Shown here in pieces: positions 34,147 through 46,148 of a stretch of 64,000 nucleotides of DNA. A model generated the notes under the pieces. The model made no database searches, was not told the DNA's origin, and saw only the letters and a list, made by a program, of their open reading frames with translations. The stretch lies in the NCBI GenBank assembly GCA_950106755.1, contig OX467092.1, forward strand, positions 1,612,001 to 1,676,000, read 5' to 3'. The number at the start of each line of letters is the position of its first letter. The first letter of the stretch is position 1. The stretch comes from Climacium dendroides (lineage: Eukaryota; Streptophyta; Bryopsida; Hypnales; Climaciaceae). The position numbers and the translations under genes are program-made.

Positions 34147-35278
34147 GTGATGATGTTGGAAGAGCATGTTGTATCGATGAAGAAAGTACAATCGAAAGAT
34201 TTGAAAAGTGGGCACCTTATAGGGAAAGGTCCATCTAGCGTTGTGTATGAGACGACATTGGCGGGGAAGAGGTACGCCAGGAAAGACTTCCTACGAGTCC
34301 CAAGCGACATCTTTGAAAAAGAAGCAGCTGCTCTCGTAGGTCTTGATCATCCGAACGTGGTGCGAACATTTTGCTGGGCAGTTGACGAAGGAAGCTGCTC
34401 ACTTGTCGTAGAATTGATGGACGATGACCTTCTGAATCTGATGCAAACAAGAATGGACTCACAGCGAAAGAATTATCAATCTTCTAGTTCTGCTACTGAG
34501 AGAAGCCATGTGATCGACCTCCACAAGTTTCTGGAAGTTCGAAAGAGCGTTGCTGGAGATACTGCTTCTGAATCTGTTGCGATTGCGATGCCATTTTTTA
34601 AGCCTTTCACCATGCTTGAGGCCCTTCAAATCATGCTGCAAGTCGCAGAAGGCGTGAAGTACCTGCACGACAGAAGAGTGGCACATGGTGACCTAAAACC
34701 GAAGAATATTCTAGTCGCGTCGAATGAAACGGTCTCTTCAAGCTCTTTGGACGAAAATATAGCTTTTAAGGTGGCTGATTTTGGTCTGTACTGGACAAAG
34801 ATGAAGAGCAGAACTTTGGATTCACGACAGGCAAGGAATTTGGAACTGGCTCGATGGCGAGCGCCAGAGCTTTTGGAGTTGACAGGGCTGAGAGAGGACA
34901 AGCACGAGTCTTCCACGGATTCGGATTGGGATTGAGATTCAAGTGACGAAACAATTGGTGAACTCACTCCAAAATTTACTTTTAAGGACATGGCAAGGGC
35001 TGATATTTACAATTTTGCTATAACATGCTCACAGATATTAACTGGCGAGGATCCATATCCAGAGCTGAGTCTGAATGACTTGGTGAGAGGAATACTGGGT
35101 GGTTTGCGACCTGGATTGCCACCCACATGCCCCATGCCCTGCACGACTAAGTTCCCTTCTGAAAAGATGTTGGGGCGAAAAGACTAAACGACCTAATTTT
35201 GAAGGCATATTCGCCGAGCTGAAAGACCTGCAAGCATCCCTGACAAGATCAGGTGCTCTGCCAGAACCGCATTTTTGA
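34147..35278 (+). pseudogene. K1 right: broken copy of the non-RD kinase
   Basis: The frame follows left-arm K1 closely: MKKVQSKDLKSGHLIGKGPS, YARKDFLRVPSDIFE, HGDLKPKNILV, VADFGLYW, RWRAPELLELTGL. Three lesions are visible. The 5' part before LEEH is missing. Codon 34933-34935 is TGA where the left arm has TCA (11011-11013). The 7-bp word catgccc is tandemly duplicated at 35126-35139 (single at 10812-10818 on the left), shifting the frame so that it stops at 35187. All catalytic motifs lie before the TGA, but the C-lobe would be truncated. The donor TCAG|GTGCTC (35252/35253) is kept. As a stand-alone kinase it is a pseudogene. Confidence 0.88.
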
Positions 35279-35427
35279 TATATTGAGTCGTGATGTATAT
35301 ATCATGCACATGAATAATGAGAGTTGTTACCGTTGTTACTAAAGTGGTCTCCGTTTTGGCGGAGACCACTTTAGTCGGACTATCTTAAGCATTGTACGAA
35401 TTGTTTGTGTTTGTCATGTCAAAACAG
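35253..35427 (+). other. Short intron between K1 and K2, right arm, with perfect hairpin
   Basis: The 175-nt interval (156 nt on the left, 10698-10543) separates the K1 donor from the K2 acceptor 'tgtcaaaacag'. It holds a 16-bp perfect stem with a 6-nt loop (35338-35353, 35360-35375: actaaagtggtctccg / cggagaccactttagt). The left arm has only the 3' half of this hairpin (near 10595-10615). Confidence 0.6.
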
Positions 35428-38400
35428 ATGCTGTGGTGAATTACCAGAATAGTATGACTGAGTCATCTTCTTCACGAATAGATACATTTGAACTTGAGTT
35501 GGTCCTTGAACATATTGCAGCCTCTGGGCAAGCTGGTGGAGGACGAGGGAGTTCATTAGCACGGGAAATCCATGAGACAGTTGTACCTATTGGGCACGAG
35601 GAACATCCAATGAAGGACATTCAAGGTGATTCTAAAATGCAACATTGTATACTAGACTGTATTACTATTTTCCTTATCAAGGCTTATAGTATCCTTTAAT
35701 AGTTTTGTTTCGAGTTGCAATACTCCTCATTTGTACTGAACATTTCTCGGCTCTGTGTTTTCATGGAGTGGACGTTTTTCACCTTAGTTTATTAGTTGTT
35801 CAATGTAGACACTAGGATGATTCTTCACTAGTGGTGAAGTTTAATGCCATTTCTCATTTCGATATCAAAATATTTCTAGTAATCCATGCCGTCACCCGCA
35901 GCAGACAGTTCCGAGAAAACATTTGTGCTCAAACAACAAAGGATCGGAGGGAAAGCTTTATGTCTATTACGGAAGGCGAGAAGCAGTTTAATACGAAAAA
36001 TTATGAGCAATGTGAGCACTGAGAAGAAAGAGAAGAACGGCATCTCAAGCCCTACAAAATTCTCTGCATACGAGCTGAATCGCAGACCTCCCGAGCTATG
36101 TGTACGTCATGGCTTCTCTTTTTCCGACATCAAGAGAATGACAAATAATTTCAACGAGGAGAACATCATACGCCGGGAAGGACGTATCACGGTTAGCCAT
36201 ACTCTTATCTGGGTTTCTAACATCATCTAATACTTTGGAGCTGTTTTAGAGCAGTCAAGTGTGGTTGTTTCTTACCGTGCTGAAAGCTGCTAGTGAAATC
36301 CTGCAAGTATTCCAGAAAAATGTAGATCAGAAGCATTGTGATATGTTGATTTTCATTTGGAATTGTGTTTCAATTGGCTAAACCAGGCATCACAACCATT
36401 GTTAAGGTAGTCTGTATTGTAGAGGTTTCTTCTGACATATTTTAATGAAATTACCGTTAACTAGTTGTATGTATATGAGCTTGAGCAGGTGTACAAAGGT
36501 ATTCAGGCGGGGACAGGTGCCACGGTTGCAGTAATGAGGTTGCGAAAAGGTTCCAAAGGAGCTTTTGAAGAGGTCAAAAGGGAGAGAGAGATGATGTCAC
36601 GGGTACACCACAACAATGTGATGGGGCTTGTTGGGTTCTGCTGTGAGAAGACAGAGAATATGCTTGTGTATGAGTACCTGCCGAATGGAACATTGAGAGA
36701 CTGGCTGCATGGTGAGTATCAGACTTGCTCGATGGTTTTGTATGTCACCATTCTATTTTGAGGGCGGATACGATCAGCTTTTGTATATCGACTAGTATAT
36801 ACATATAACCCTTGAACGACAAAGCATGTCTTCGTCTGGTCGAATTTTCATTATTTTCCTACATTAAAACATATGTTTCAAACACTTGTTGTTTTTTAAA
36901 GTAATAATCTGCTTTTAATACTTCTTTTAATTTTATTTGATTAAAACATTAAAAATGAAATGCATGTGATTTTCTGAAGCATTTTCTTTGTTAAAAAGTT
37001 CCTGTGATTACTGCATTAGCAATCACAGGAACTTTCAAAGTAGCATGAAATTTTAAGCAATTGCGGAGATAATGCTGATAAACAATATGGTCTAATTGGT
37101 ATACTTCTTGAGATCATATTAAGAGAACATGATAGAAATTTTTTCACATGCAATGTACTAGGTGGGCTTCCCATTATAGCCCATCAATTCAGCATAGTTG
37201 TTGCTATCTACATCTATTCAGCATTTTAGATAGGGTGGAAACATCCAAAATCCTCAAAATAAGCAATTCAGCATAGTTGGAGGCACCTTTTTAAAGGAAT
37301 AAACATTTTTATAGTATTAGAAATTGAAAAGAATGAATTTTTTAAAAATAGAATTTTTGGATAAAACATGTTATTACCAAAAAAATTCAAAGTGGAAGCT
37401 CCCTAGGCCACTAAAACCATAGCCTAGTCATAAAATTGAAATCTAAAGAATCAACATTCAACAAATTGCAATTAAGTAAGGGAACAATTTAAATGCACTT
37501 TTGGGGACACTTTCAATATAAATCTACTTGTTAGGAATAGGTACATGGATAGTATTGGTGTTTTCACTTTAGACAAAAGTAGATAAAGGATGCAATTGAG
37601 CTGAGGATCCATAATGGATATGCCTACCATATTGGGTTTCAAGAGACATACAAAACTCTTAATTCTAATTTTTGGAAGAAAATAAGAGGAACTTGAAAAA
37701 TTAAAATATTTATTGTACATTGTTTTTTTGAACTTCATTGCATTTAAAAATCAAGAATGAGTTGAAATTCAGTGTTTATCATTGAAAAGGCCTTGCAATG
37801 TCATTGAAGTTTTAACCCAGGATCATAACAAAATTTTGTGTTGATTTAGAAATGGACAAGGAATTGTGTATGCAGAAATGGAGATGTCGCTCATGGGTGG
37901 ACTTTTGTGCACCTAGTTACTGTGACAGAAGTCAGAAATTGAGTGTGGATGGCCTCATCTGAATGCACGTTAGTGAACAGCACGTTAGAAATTCTGTTTT
38001 TAATATCTTTCTCCTTTCAGATTTTTTTTCCTGATTTGTATTCACGTTTATCAGGTTCAAAGTCCGATTCACCTTTGGATTGGGACAGAAGACTCGGGAT
38101 TGCCTTGTGTGCAGCTAGAGGATTGGCGCACTTGCATGCCATAGATCCGCCAATTATCCACAGATATATCAACTCTCTCAACATCTTGCTAGACAAAAAG
38201 CTGCTTGCGAAAGTCAAACTGCATTTTGGTCTGTCGCTGTTAGTGCCATATGACAGTGATGGAAGTCTCATGCCAACTATCGACGAAACCATGGTACGTA
38301 CTTTGGAATTTTTAATCTTTCAGTTTCAATTTCTCTTCAGAAAATTGAAGTTTGAAATTGTGTTTCTCACTTTTCAGCTAGACTAAGGGAGGAATTCATT

Positions 38401-39198
38401 TTCGTGAATGTCCTTTTCCCGATGGAGAAGTCACCCATTTCTAATGCAAGTTTTATTCAAACACGTGCCTTGTAAGAAATCAGATACTTCTATGTTCTAT
38501 CGCAGGCAATGATGCATCCATTGAATATATTGTAAATACAATGCTCATGATTCCAAGCTTGTGACAGGGACCTCCTGCAAACCTCAACTCTCATACCTCA
38601 ACTCTTCATTAATTTTTACATGATCCAAATAATTTTTATTTTAGTGCATTAGACTACAGAAGAAGCACATAATGTCTCTATTCTATTAATGGAAACCACT
38701 CTAAAAAAGATATTGACATGGGAATGGGTTTACGGTTTGCCAGCTCTTCCTGCTGATGGACATAATGTGGCTGTCTACATTCAGGGCTACCGTAACCCCA
38801 AGGATGACATTATGAATGAAAGAAGCGACGTATACAGCTTTGGGGTGGTTTTGCTTGAGCTTCTCACTGGCAGACCTCCGAACGACGATGATTTGCGGTA
38901 TTTGATCGGAGAGGTCAGGAATAGGTATGAAACCGCAGGCATAACTGGGGTTCAAGAACTGCTTGACCCTGCACTTGCTGACATTCCCGAGGAAGAGTTG
39001 GAGGAGTTTCTGAAGATTGCTCTGGTGTGTGTTGAAGACACTTCTAGGGAAAGACCAAGCATGGCTGAGGTGGTGAAGCAGTTGGAGGCCTTGGTCCAGT
39101 CCATTCTGTTGCAATATTCAATCGATTTGCAATTAGTATGGTTTTCAATAAGAAGAGACAGTTTCAAGATATTTTTGAAAAAATCATGGGAAGACTGA
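35428..39198 (+). CDS. K2 right: receptor-like pseudokinase, open through five exons
   Basis: Exons 35428-35625, 35905-36191, 36489-36711, 38055-38293 and 38785-39198 have GT-AG borders and compatible phases (1,1,0,1,0). The order is a Ser-rich linker (TESSSSRIDTFE), a basic stretch with FSFSDIKRMTNNFNEENII, the N-lobe VYKGIQAGTGATVAVMRLRK with REMMSRVHHNNVMGLVGFC and LVYEYLPNGTLRDWLHG, then SPLDWDRRLGIALCAARGL, IIHRYINSLNILL, VKLHFGLSL, and the C-lobe NERSDVYSFGVVLLELLTGR with ERPSMAEVVKQLEA. Key residues are lost: the glycine loop is RREGRITVYKG, VAVK is VAVM, HRD is HRY with N in place of the next Lys, and DFG is HFG. It should not catalyse phosphotransfer. No signal peptide or membrane segment is present. 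The frame is otherwise undamaged, which suggests selection as a pseudokinase. The last ~40 residues after QLEALVQS are probably read-through into former 3' DNA. Confidence 0.8.
36712..38054 (+). other. K2 right-arm intron 4 (1.34 kb)
   Basis: AT-rich, bounded by GTGAGT and 'tttatcag'. It contains a perfect 15-bp hairpin (36995-37009 with 37021-37035, aaagttcctgtgatt). No coding sequence seen. Confidence 0.5.
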
Positions 39199-39199
39199 T

Positions 39200-42100
39200 C
39201 ATGAGAAGCATTAGGAAAAATCCAGGGCTGAAAGAGGCTGCCAAGTCTGCACCCCGTGCTGCAATTACAGAAAAAAATTGAAATTAAATTTTTTTAATCT
39301 GACATGGCATTATTAGTGCCATGTCAGCCTTTTCAGGTAGCAAACTTTTCTTAATGTATGATGGGGGAGGTGTTTATTTTGTTGTTTAATATTTAGTTCA
39401 TAAGCTTACAATCCATCTCTTAAGTTAGGTTGTTAGTTTGGTTTGGTTTGTTTGATATGGTGAGATTTCTTAGACCATGCATCTCCTGGTTGTGTTCTTG
39501 GTATTGTCATTGTTTTGTGACATTTGAATCTACAATAGAAAAGATATTGAATTTCAAAGGTTTTATAAGTAAGAAAATTAGAAAATTAATTTTATTTTTC
39601 TTTTGATTGTAGCAATGGCACAAGGCACACTAATCTTTATAAAATGAAATGAGATCTCCCATTGCTTGACCTACTTAATTGCCATCTTTCGATGATGCAT
39701 ATGGGTGATTGCAAGAAACACTTGTCCTACTTTTGTGTCATATCTTGTATTTTGATTTGTTTTTTGGCTATAAATTTTGCATTTTGCATTTTCAAATGAT
39801 TCAAGTTTTAAAGGGAAGGTATTTTTGTCTCTTATATACCTTGCCTAATTTGGGGGTAATTTTCAAAAAAATTTATTGCCCAAAAATAGCCCCCAATTTT
39901 ATATCACACTTGCTAATTAAGGGGTTTTTAGTATCATCTAGTACCCCAAAAAATAAATTTCGAGTTGAAATTTGGAGGATATGGTCTTCTAGTAGACTTG
40001 TAGATAAAAGATAATTAATTTTATGTGGTGTAGAAGTAAGCTACTTTTGCTTACATTTCAAAATATATAAAATATTATTTTGGTGGTTCTCATGGTGGAT
40101 GGCCATCTCCATAGAGTTTTTACAAATGATCAATTTTTAGTTTAATTATTTGTTTATTTCTGCTTTAAAATTATTAAAACATCAAAATCAATCTATTTTT
40201 TGAGATTTGACACTTTCCTAGTTCTTTTACTTAGAGAATTTTTCTATTCTTTTCCTTCAATGGTTACTTTCATCTTAAAAGTGAATACATTAGATATATT
40301 TTTTTAATTTTAAAGTACTTTAGAAAAAAATCATGAATATTGTTCAAAATGTAGCAAAATGAGTAGGTGTTCCTTGTAATCATCTATATCTCTATTATTG
40401 ATGTTTGAAAATAGCTTAATTTCTTTGAAGCCAAATTAATTGTCATGTGGTTGTGAGTTTGTCAATGTTCAATAAAATGAAATGACCTTCATATTTTGAA
40501 GGTGGCAACAAATTCTCATTAGAAGGGATTTGAGGACATAGGAGGGTTGTTTTTAAACTTGTTCTCCATGTTGTGAACACATCAAAATATTTATTTATTT
40601 TAATTTTAATTTTAAAATTATTAAATAATGATTTAAATAATCTTTTCTAATGTGATATAGTTGTGGCCATGTTAGATTGATGATTTGGCAAAGTTTTCAT
40701 TGTTCCCCTACAATTTGGAAACTCATAGGAATTTGCAATCTTCTTTTGGCCTTAAAAATCTTGTAATGCATAATTATATATCTAAGGGCCTCTTTACATT
40801 TGTGACCTAGAGCCCATGTGGATGATTTTCTTAGTCAAGGTTGTGACCAATATTGTCATCCATTGATTAACTCCAATATTATAAAGTAAACTTAAACCAA
40901 TCTTTTAGAGGCTGATTTTTAAAATGGAATTTTAAGAAATAGACTCAATGATATATTCTTCTCTTTTATTCACATTCTCTCTCCTCTCCCCCTCTCTTTT
41001 GTTTTCAACTTCTAGTAAAATTCCAACAACTAGGATGCTTAAAAATACAAGGATTTGTACCTAAGAAGAATATATAATTTATTTTAAAGCAATAGTTGAT
41101 AGTATAAAGTAGGAATACAATATAATTGCCCATACTTATTTAGACAATAGCTCCTTGGTCTATTGTAGTTTTTTTCTATTGACAAAACAAATTTATTATG
41201 TCGTTCTTCTAAAAGGAAGTATTATTTTTTTATATACTATTCACAAGGAGAAAACCATGTCCATGCTTCTATATTACTATATAATTGACAAAATACTAAT
41301 AGACCCTAAACTCTAAGTTTTATAATTTTAATTCAAATTATTTTATATTTGTAGTATTAAATCATGTAATTTTGTTGCCATTAAAGCTAAAGAACATTTG
41401 CAAAGTTTGAATATGAAGGCTTTAGTATGAAAAATGTGCATTTATGCATTCAATATTTCTTTTGTGTTGAATTTATATTAAGTGGTGCATTGTTCTATGT
41501 AGAATGAATCAATATTGAATTATGAGTGGAGAGTTTTTTTTGATGTAGGTATTTGAGGTGTAAAATTCAAATGCTTTGCCAAGATCCAAAAAAAGATAAT
41601 CTATATTCCAAACAACGTTGAGCTATGTTTTGTATATCATTAAGGGGAGTCATGCAATGATACATGGATTTGCGTGTTTGTTCTTTCTTATATTTATGAT
41701 AGATGAACATACTTGATATCAAAAGTTTTGTGCTTCTTGGTTACACCCTAATGTATAATAATTCAAGTAGCATTTAAGATTTTAAGATTTCTATCTCCAT
41801 AGGATAACCACATCTAATCATGGCATTCTAAACATTATTTATGTTATTGGAATGTTTAAATTTTTAAATATTATTGTCAACAAATGAAGGAGAATTCCAA
41901 TGCATTAAAGAATACATTATTCGGATCCTACATAATTATTGAATTTATGAAGGTTGTAATATATAAGTTTAGCAATCATAGATGATTTGAAATTAAAGCA
42001 ATATACATTTTCAAAATCAATATATACAAACTTGATGTATACATTGTACTTTAACCTTGATTTATCCTTTTTTCCATTGCGTTTTTTAAATTTTAATTAT

Positions 42101-43670
42101 GATTACATTGTAAGATTGTACACCACTTCAACTTTAGAATTATTTCAAAACCAATAATTTAAAATAAATTATAGATGAAAGATCTTACACTATTTAACTT
42201 TTGGAGTAATTGAATTCTTAGTCTTGATTACATATGTGATAAAATCTTATGTAACATTCAATATATTATTATTTGTAAATGGTCCACCAAATACATATTG
42301 AAGCACATTGAAGATGCTCTAACTCCCACCCCCTCTAGACAGTCATTTTCACCATCACATAATTTAAATTCACAAAGTTGTTATTTCAATATATTTTAAG
42401 AATCATATCATTTTCACAAAGTTTTGTATCATATAACAAAGATTTCCAATCAATTCATGACAAGATAGATGTTTACCACTCAATCTTTTTTCATACATGC
42501 CATTTCTATTATCATTTTGTGTCACTTAGACAAGCACTCAAACTTCTTATCAAACATGTCTTTCTTATTTCCTTGTTGTGCACAAATACATCATGGCAAG
42601 ATCATAACTTGCTAACATGTGCCAAGTTTGAGTAAACAATAATAATAATGCAAAAGTGACTCTGTGAGTACTGAAGCACAATCACTATTACATCCAAACT
42701 CATGAATGAGGTGAATTCACCTCCAATTAACACTAACTTGACAAGATGTGACTACATCTTACACTTAACTCCACTAAGTGGTTTGCAAGACAAAGCACAA
42801 CCCTCATTGCAACACAAATCACACAACTAGAACAAGAGACCGACTAGTATCATTCTTGTGTCAACTAGATGTGCTTGATGATTAAATACATATGCATGTT
42901 GTTGAGGTATGTTCACATTGGTGTTAGGGGTGGTGTTTGTAAAGTGAATCCAGTTTAGATGTAGGTCTAAATTCATTCATAAGACCCTCAGAGCATCCTC
43001 ACTTGTCCTATAACTTGGATGAATTGTTAAGAGGTGCCTCCAAAACAATCCCACCTCTTAGGAGGAGCAAGCCCAAAACTGGAAAAACGACCTCAATTTG
43101 CAGGCCACCCTATGGCTGGCAAAACAGGAAGTGACAAGAGGCACAAAGGTTGGTGGAGGCTCCAAGCTCCTCTTCTTTCACTCTGATTCGTTAATGTGAG
43201 TCGTCAGGCTGTGAGGATATGGCCTCTTAAGAGGCCATGGGTAGGGCAAGCCTGGTAGCTTGACTGCCAAACCCAACCAAGCCCCCATCTTTCCAGGTTG
43301 AGGCCGCTGCATTTTGCAGGATGGGTGGCCTTGCTCTCAATGGGTAACAACATTCTTTAACACCAAGTGTGAACATACCTTTGGACATGTCGCTTTATGG
43401 GTAGACTTTTAATTATTACCGACAAGTACTCCACCAAGTCGCATCTTCATGGCTTCTGGTAATGAGCTTCGTCTCCCTCACTTGCACAATCGCAAGGTGT
43501 TCACCAGCTTCGGGACACAAGTAGCAACATCAGTGACCTCCGGAGCGGATCAATTCATTCGACTGAGTTTGAGCAAAATCCTAATTCTGCCATCTTTCTT
43601 CTTCTCCTCGTAGTCCCTCCAGAATTTCTTCCATTGCGAAGTCCCTCGCTGTTTCTCCGATCTGGAGGGT
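39200..43670. other. Gene-poor AT-rich DNA
   Basis: 39215-39350 is the 3' flank shared with the 22-kb remnant. 39430-39630 is the fourth copy of the 15-16 kb dispersed repeat. From 39700 to 42950 there is only AT-rich sequence with short frames. GC rises at 42950-43670, the likely promoter and 5' UTR of the next kinase gene. Confidence 0.45.
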
Positions 43671-43709
43671 TTCTCTTTGCTAATTCCTAAACCGTCGACA
43701 CACCTTCAT

Positions 43710-44939
43710 ATGTGTATTCTCCACTTCATGGCTTCCTGTTTCAAACAATGTGGTGACGAGGAAGGTTCAAACAATGCTGTCAATTTAGTAAGAGTGTGTA
43801 CGTTTCCAGATGGTAGCGCGGATTCGCTTCGACTGGGTCGGTCTTGTGGGGGCTCCTGCCTTTCTCGCTGCACGTTTCCGATGTGCGAGCTCAGGGACGA
43901 GCATTTCCCGACGGTCGTCGTCAAGAGGAGATGGACATCGAGATTAGATCACTGTAATCCATTCCTTTGCGGCTTAATGAAGAAGCTTACAATATCACGG
44001 CGCAATTCTACACCTCCTCTTCTCTCCGAAGCTCATTCATTAGCTGCTAACCGGCAAGTCCTTGAGAGTCTTCGAAGCGGCTGGGGTTCCTTTTTCGGGG
44101 ACTACAACCGTTTCCTCACTCTCGGCAAGATACTCAACAGCGGAACCGAAGGTGACATCCTGCAAGCCACGTGGAGGTGCGACGATGGCTGCCACTACGA
44201 CGTCGTGGTGAAAGTTTTCAACAGGGTGGAGCAAATGCGAGTCTTGTCCACTCGAATGCTTGAGAGGATGGCCGAAGAGGGATTTGATTCTTTCCCCTTT
44301 TGCAATTCTGCACTGATCTACAAAGCAACTCTACTCAGGGATGGCCGATTCGGTTTAGTCTTGAGAAGATACTCTTGTAATTTGGACGAGCTCATAGAGC
44401 GCAGAATGAAGCGCAGGAGACATGACCAAGAGACACCGTTTCTGGATCGCGAGGGGAAGCATTTGATGTGGGAAGTTGCCAAGGGGATGCACGTCCTTCA
44501 CAAGAGCAACATTCTGCACAGGGATTTGAAGCCGGCGAATGTGCTCATCTTAGAATGTACTCCAGCTGTTCGGTGTTATGTAGCTGATTTTGAATGTGAT
44601 GGAGCGATTGGCACTGGGTTTTACAGATCTCCGGAGGTGTTGCGAATGTTGACAGGAAGAGAGGGTGCGATCTCAGAGATTCTCGACTCATACGAGAGCC
44701 ATTCTGATGTTTACAGTTTTGGTATGACTTGCTATGCGATTTGCACAGGGCTTGCTCCTTTTGCAAACGTTGGGAGAAGTGTGTATTCCATTGTACTGAA
44801 TGGGGAGAGGCCCATCTTACCAGAGTTCGTGGATCTTCGAGTGAGGGCGTTGATAAGCAGGTGCTGGCATCCGGTGCCTTCCGAGCGACCCAGTTTCGGT
44901 GAAATTGTTGAAGAGCTTGGGCTTATGATGACATCGTAG
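43710..44939 (+). CDS. Single-exon protein kinase with DFE in place of DFG
   Basis: From the first ATG (43710; a second in-frame ATG is at 43728) the frame gives 409 aa. An N-terminal Cys-rich part of about 130 residues (CGGSCLSRCTFPMC) has no recognised family. The kinase domain has ILNSGTEGDILQATW in place of a strict glycine loop, Lys168 in VVVKVF, HRDLKPANVL (270-279, catalytic Asp272), and VADFE (DFE 293-295) where DFG is expected. FYRSPEVL (305-312), SDVYSFGM and RCWHPVPSERPSF follow. The Glu for Gly change may weaken activation-loop movement without removing Mg-binding Asp, so activity is possible. The insert RRMKRRRHDQE is basic. It stands alone, tail-to-tail with the RAB3GAP1 gene, and is only distantly related to K1. 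Confidence 0.88.
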   Translation: MCILHFMASCFKQCGDEEGSNNAVNLVRVCTFPDGSADSLRLGRSCGGSCLSRCTFPMCELRDEHFPTVVVKRRWTSRLDHCNPFLCGLMKKLTISRRNSTPPLLSEAHSLAANRQVLESLRSGWGSFFGDYNRFLTLGKILNSGTEGDILQATWRCDDGCHYDVVVKVFNRVEQMRVLSTRMLERMAEEGFDSFPFCNSALIYKATLLRDGRFGLVLRRYSCNLDELIERRMKRRRHDQETPFLDREGKHLMWEVAKGMHVLHKSNILHRDLKPANVLILECTPAVRCYVADFECDGAIGTGFYRSPEVLRMLTGREGAISEILDSYESHSDVYSFGMTCYAICTGLAPFANVGRSVYSIVLNGERPILPEFVDLRVRALISRCWHPVPSERPSFGEIVEELGLMMTS

Positions 44940-46148
44940 TCAGATGTGAAGCTGCATTAATTGTAACATACTGTGACTTTCGTGAATTTGTAAATTGCAA
45001 CAGAAAGCGAGCAGGGACTACTGGTAGGTGAATTTTTTGCAATTCTGAGTTGGTCATATGGGGGTTTCTTTTGTGTGATTTCATTTAGTTCTTTGGTGAA
45101 CACTTACAATATTGTTCACTGATTCTAGTGTTATGTGATTTGGTCCTATCTGAATTATACTGGAATATATTTTTATAATATGCTCAATCGATTTTGTCAT
45201 TTTATAACCAGAAATTCTTGGGTTTGGGGGATTAAACTAGCACTTCGTGTTGTGAACAGAATTGTGCTTGCAATTGAGGGTGAGAAAGCGGTATTGATTC
45301 CTATCTGGCCTATTGCAATGTGCATTTATGTTGAGTTAAATTTGTGTTCAGTGTCTCTTTTCAAGCTTGCATCTCAATTAACGATACCAAATTAGGAGAT
45401 TCTGCCATTTGGCTACACTGGTGATATATGCAACAATTTGGCCTCAGTATGATCTAGGGAAGCTTTCAAGTTGTGAGACCATGAAGCAGTCGGTAAGGTG
45501 ACCGCAGAAGTCATTTCCCTGATAACTAGGTTCATGATCACAGCATTTTCGAACAGAGTACTACAATGACAACATTCACGTGAAACAACGGCACGAGGAA
45601 GGCCTCTTGAACTGATATACGTACAATTTCACATTATCTGTCCAGATACAGTAGTTCAGGAAACTGCGAGATTTATCTGTAACTACTAAGGAGAAAATGA
45701 TCTCAGCAGTTTAGTAGCAATGAACCAATTATCAACATTCTAACATTGCATGTGATGATAACGCCAAGTCTAAGTTTCAAGGCAACTGTGTCACCCTCTC
45801 ATTGGTCATTGGTTAGTCAAACAAAGGTCACAACCATAACCCTTCTGCTTGACTTGAGTCCTTTGATCAATCGAAGTACAAACCTACAGGTCTAGAAGGA
45901 TCTACATGTTCAATCCTCAAACTTCACAGGTTTTGAAAATACACTGGCAAGTCCACCCCAGGGTTTAGGGTTCACGGGTTAAGATTCAATGAAACGACTT
46001 GGCATTATTTGTCTCTACTCTCTTTAAAGGTGCTGGGACAACGTGAGATGGTTTTTCAGCTGAAAAGCTTCCCAAGACTCGCAGTGAAAAGCCAAACCTC
46101 GTCCAACAATCAATTAAAACCATAACAATAAATTATTTTGGAAGTGCA
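44940..46148. other. 3' regions between convergent genes
   Basis: This 1.2-kb spacer lies between the kinase stop and the stop of the minus-strand RAB3GAP1 gene. It must hold both polyadenylation regions. No other gene is seen. Confidence 0.5.

Noticed and set aside
45135..45395. 86-aa frame with hydrophobic stretch
   Set aside because: It lies in the 3' spacer of the kinase gene, with no splice or similarity support; taken as chance.
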